A stretch of 10,927 bases of DNA from positions 1 through 10,927 of the forward strand of contig JADHLR010000044.1 in NCBI GenBank assembly GCA_016780525.1. The letters run 5' to 3'. The notes below the pieces were generated by a model that was not told where the DNA came from, made no database searches, and was given only the letters and a program-made list of their open reading frames with translations. The DNA is from Candidatus Puniceispirillum sp. Lineage in GTDB: Bacteria > Pseudomonadota > Alphaproteobacteria > Puniceispirillales > Puniceispirillaceae. Shown here one piece after another: positions 8,625-10,927 of this stretch; the first letter of the stretch is position 1, and the number at the start of each line of letters is the position of its first letter. The translations under genes were made by a program, and so were the position numbers.

Positions 8625-9245
8625 ATGATTGAAGCCTTATTCTTTTATTTATTTGCCGGGGTGACGCTTGCCAGTGGCGTCATGGTGGTTATCAGTCGCA
8701 ACCCGGTATATTCGGTGTTGTTTTTGATTTTGGCGTTTTTCAATGCGGCCGGGCTGTTTATTCTGGTTGGGGCTGAATTTCTGGCGATGCTTTTGGTGGT
8801 CGTCTATGTTGGCGCGGTGGCCGTGCTGTTCTTGTTTGTGGTGATGATGCTGGACATCAATTTTGCCGAAATGCGGGCCGGATTTCAAAAATATCTGCCG
8901 CTTGGCCTGATTGTTGGCGGCATTTTAGTGTTTGAGCTGGTGCTGGCGATGTATGGCGATGCGTTTGGTGGCAAAACCACGCCGATCACCTCTGAAATTG
9001 CCAATACAACGCGGCTTGGTGGCGTGCTTTACACAAAATATGCGTTTTTGTTTCAGGTGGCTGGTCTGATCCTGCTGGTGGCAATGATTGGCGCCATTTC
9101 GCTGACCTTGCGTAAACGCGTCGGGGTGCGGCGGCAAGTGATCGCCGACCAGAATGCGCGTCGCCCGGCTGATGTTCTCGATGTGATTAAAGTGCCATCA
9201 GGCAAAGCGCCGTCGCCTGTCGATCTGGGCAAGGCCGAGGAGTAA
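8625..9245 (+). CDS. nuoJ: NADH-quinone oxidoreductase subunit J (ND6 homologue)
   Basis: This membrane subunit lies between NuoA/H and NuoK and helps couple quinone reduction to the pumps. It has 206 residues with five predicted membrane helices (about 4-24, 29-48, 53-76, 91-111 and 141-162). Helix 3 holds the family hallmark EFLAMLLVVVYVGAVAVLFL, which in known structures forms the pi-bulge gate; Tyr61 corresponds to the conserved tyrosine there. The C-terminal 45 residues are hydrophilic and variable. ATG 8625 is the only start in frame after the upstream stop at 8601. Its ribosome-binding site is weak or distant: AGGA at 8607-8610 is 14 bases away. This fits either poor independent initiation or coupling from the mini-ORF just upstream. 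Six bases separate it from nuoK. Confidence 0.96.
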   Translation: MIEALFFYLFAGVTLASGVMVVISRNPVYSVLFLILAFFNAAGLFILVGAEFLAMLLVVVYVGAVAVLFLFVVMMLDINFAEMRAGFQKYLPLGLIVGGILVFELVLAMYGDAFGGKTTPITSEIANTTRLGGVLYTKYAFLFQVAGLILLVAMIGAISLTLRKRVGVRRQVIADQNARRPADVLDVIKVPSGKAPSPVDLGKAEE

Positions 9246-9251
9246 ACGAAG

Positions 9252-9563
9252 ATGCTTGAATTATCATTAAATCATTATCTGTCTGTCTCGGCGATGCTGT
9301 TTGCTCTGGGCATATTTGGTATTTTCCTGAACCGGAAAAATGTCATCACTATTTTGATGTCAATCGAACTGATGTTGCTGGCGGTCAATATTAATATGGT
9401 CGCATTTTCCGCCTATAACGGGGATTTGGAAGGACAGGTGTTTTCCCTGTTCATTCTGACTGTTGCTGCTGCTGAAGCGGCGATTGGGCTGGCAATCCTG
9501 GTGGTGTTTTTCCGCAACCGCGGCTCTATTGCGGTTGAAGATGTCAATGTGTTGAAGGGCTGA
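9252..9563 (+). CDS. nuoK: NADH-quinone oxidoreductase subunit K (ND4L homologue)
   Basis: This small membrane subunit belongs to the proton-translocating chain and is related to MrpC of Mrp antiporters. It has 103 residues with three membrane helices (about 5-26, 29-52 and 62-87). The two intramembrane glutamates needed for pumping are present: Glu39 (SIELML) and Glu75 ([11 protein letters not shown]), matching Glu36 and Glu72 of E. coli NuoK. ATG 9252 has an excellent ribosome-binding site, GAGGAG (9237-9242), inside the end of nuoJ, with nine bases of spacing. nuoL begins four bases after its stop. Length and sequence are typical of alphaproteobacteria. Confidence 0.97.
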   Translation: MLELSLNHYLSVSAMLFALGIFGIFLNRKNVITILMSIELMLLAVNINMVAFSAYNGDLEGQVFSLFILTVAAAEAAIGLAILVVFFRNRGSIAVEDVNVLKG

Positions 9564-9567
9564 GGCC

Positions 9568-10927
9568 ATGTACGCGCTTATCGTTTTTTTGCCGCTGGTT
9601 GGCTCTGTTCTCGCCGGTTTGTTGAGCCTGAATAATCAGGATCGTCCAGCCGAGCTGGTGACGGTTACCGGATTATTACTGTCTTTGCTGCTCTCGATTT
9701 TTGCCTTTGCCGAAGTTGCCATTGGCGGCAATCCGGTCATCGTTGATATTGGGCGCTGGATTGTGTCAGGCGATTTTGCTGCGCAATGGAGCCTGCGCTT
9801 TGATACGATGACCGCGGTCATGCTGATTGTTGTGACTGGCGTGTCGTCGATGGTGCATGTGTATTCGATTGGATATATGTCGCACGACAATGCGCGGGCG
9901 CGTTTCATGTCGTATCTGTCCTTGTTTACCTTTGCCATGTTGATGCTGGTAACAGCGGATAATCTGGTTCAGTTGTTTTTCGGATGGGAAGGTGTTGGCG
10001 TCGCCTCTTATTTGCTGATCGGCTTTTGGTATAAAAAAGAGTCAGCGCATACAGCCGCCATGAAAGCCTTTGTTGTGAACCGGGTGGGCGATTTTGGATT
10101 TGCCCTCGGTATTCTGGCCGTTTATGCGTTGTTTGGATCAGTTCAATTTGACGATATTTTCGCGCAATCCAGCCTGATCTCGACAACCAATATCGAATTT
10201 TTGGGACAGTCACTGCCAGCGCTTGAAGTGGCTGGCATTTTGCTGTTTATCGGCGCGATGGGAAAATCAGCGCAGCTTGGTTTGCATACATGGCTGCCAG
10301 ATGCGATGGAAGGCCCGACCCCGGTATCCGCTCTGATCCATGCGGCCACCATGGTCACAGCGGGTGTGTTTATGGTATGCCGCTTGTCGCCGATGCTTGA
10401 ATATGCGCCATTTGCACTTGATGTCATCACCATTGTCGGCGGCATGACGGCGATTTTTGCCGCCACAGTTGGCATGACACAATTTGATATCAAGCGGGTG
10501 ATTGCCTATTCCACATGTTCACAGCTTGGCTATATGTTTTTTGCCGCTGGTGTATCTGCCTATCCGGCAGCGATGTTCCATCTGACGACACATGCGTTTT
10601 TTAAGGCATTGCTGTTCCTTGGTGCCGGATCGGTGATCCATGCGCTGTCAGATGAACAGGATCTGCGGAATATGGGTGGCATCTGGCGGAAAGTGCCGGT
10701 GACCTATGCGATGATGTGGATTGGTTCTCTGGCCTTGGCCGGGTTCCCGTTTTTTGCCGGCTATTATTCGAAAGACATGATTTTGGAAGCTGCCTATGCA
10801 GCGCATTCAACGGTTGGTAGTTTTGCGTTCTGGATGGGGTGTGCGGCGGCGTTCCTCACCGCCTTTTATAGCTGGCGGCTGTTGATTTTGGCGTTTCACG
10901 GCAAGCCGCGGGCAAGTGCCGAGGTGA
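9568..10927 (+). CDS. nuoL: NADH-quinone oxidoreductase subunit L (ND5 homologue), 3' end missing
   Basis: This is the distal antiporter-like proton-pumping subunit of the membrane arm. The frame is open to the window edge, giving 453 codons plus one base. Full-length homologues run to about 610-700 residues, so roughly the last quarter, including the long lateral helix, lies outside. The N-terminal NADH-ubiquinone oxidoreductase domain and the antiporter core are clear. Key charged residues are present: Glu141 ([17 protein letters not shown]), Asp175 (NRVGDFG), Lys233 ([20 protein letters not shown]), His258 ([12 protein letters not shown]), His338 and His342 ([15 protein letters not shown]), Lys346 and Lys402 (GYYSKD). 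ATG 9568 follows GAAGGG (9554-9559) by eight bases. It is cut only by the window boundary; there is no sign of a broken gene. Confidence 0.97.
   Translation, partial: MYALIVFLPLVGSVLAGLLSLNNQDRPAELVTVTGLLLSLLLSIFAFAEVAIGGNPVIVDIGRWIVSGDFAAQWSLRFDTMTAVMLIVVTGVSSMVHVYSIGYMSHDNARARFMSYLSLFTFAMLMLVTADNLVQLFFGWEGVGVASYLLIGFWYKKESAHTAAMKAFVVNRVGDFGFALGILAVYALFGSVQFDDIFAQSSLISTTNIEFLGQSLPALEVAGILLFIGAMGKSAQLGLHTWLPDAMEGPTPVSALIHAATMVTAGVFMVCRLSPMLEYAPFALDVITIVGGMTAIFAATVGMTQFDIKRVIAYSTCSQLGYMFFAAGVSAYPAAMFHLTTHAFFKALLFLGAGSVIHALSDEQDLRNMGGIWRKVPVTYAMMWIGSLALAGFPFFAGYYSKDMILEAAYAAHSTVGSFAFWMGCAAAFLTAFYSWRLLILAFHGKPRASAEV

Noticed and set aside
9568..10927. NuoL as an Mrp/Mnh antiporter subunit
   Set aside because: MrpA and MrpD share this fold, but the position directly after nuoK in a complete nuo order and the NuoL-type motifs favour complex I.

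Overview
The window holds the first twelve genes of a bacterial nuo operon, which encodes respiratory complex I (proton-pumping NADH:quinone oxidoreductase). All are on the + strand in the order nuoA-B-C-D-E-F-G-H-I-J-K-L. nuoL is cut by the right edge of the window; nuoM and nuoN would be expected next but are not visible.

The organism is most likely an alphaproteobacterium. nuoC and nuoD are separate genes, unlike the fused nuoCD of enterobacteria. NuoG is short (686 residues) and lacks the extra N7 cluster motif. NuoE has a low-complexity C-terminal tail, and the proteins read like close relatives of mitochondrial complex I core subunits. Base composition looks moderate (about half G+C by eye, not computed), which would fit a Rhodospirillales- or SAR116-type marine lineage better than a high-GC one. 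That finer placement is a guess from general resemblance.

Layout: 1-205 is non-coding leader with at most a weak promoter candidate. 206-3014 holds nuoA (membrane, quinone-site loop) and nuoB, nuoC and nuoD (connecting, or Q, module). 3011-7030 holds nuoE, nuoF and nuoG (NADH dehydrogenase, or N, module). 7036-9563 holds nuoH (membrane, quinone entry), nuoI (two 4Fe-4S clusters), and nuoJ and nuoK (membrane). 9568 to the end is the N-terminal 453 residues of nuoL (distal antiporter-like pump).

Genes are packed with overlaps or gaps of a few bases. There are two exceptions: nuoB-nuoC (53 nt if the better-supported nuoC start is used) and nuoI-nuoJ (58 nt). The nuoI-nuoJ gap is filled by a perfect 21-bp tandem duplication that lies inside a 16-codon mini-ORF ending one base before nuoJ.

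Electrons enter from NADH at FMN in NuoF and pass along the iron-sulfur clusters of NuoE, F, G, I and B. They reduce quinone at the NuoB/NuoD/NuoH interface and drive proton pumping through NuoH, J, K and L (plus the unseen M and N). Every cluster ligand and key charged residue I checked is present, so the complex looks fully functional. I see no unknown system, mobile element, CRISPR array or RNA gene. The window is a conserved housekeeping operon, and the nuoI-nuoJ junction is its one structurally unusual site.
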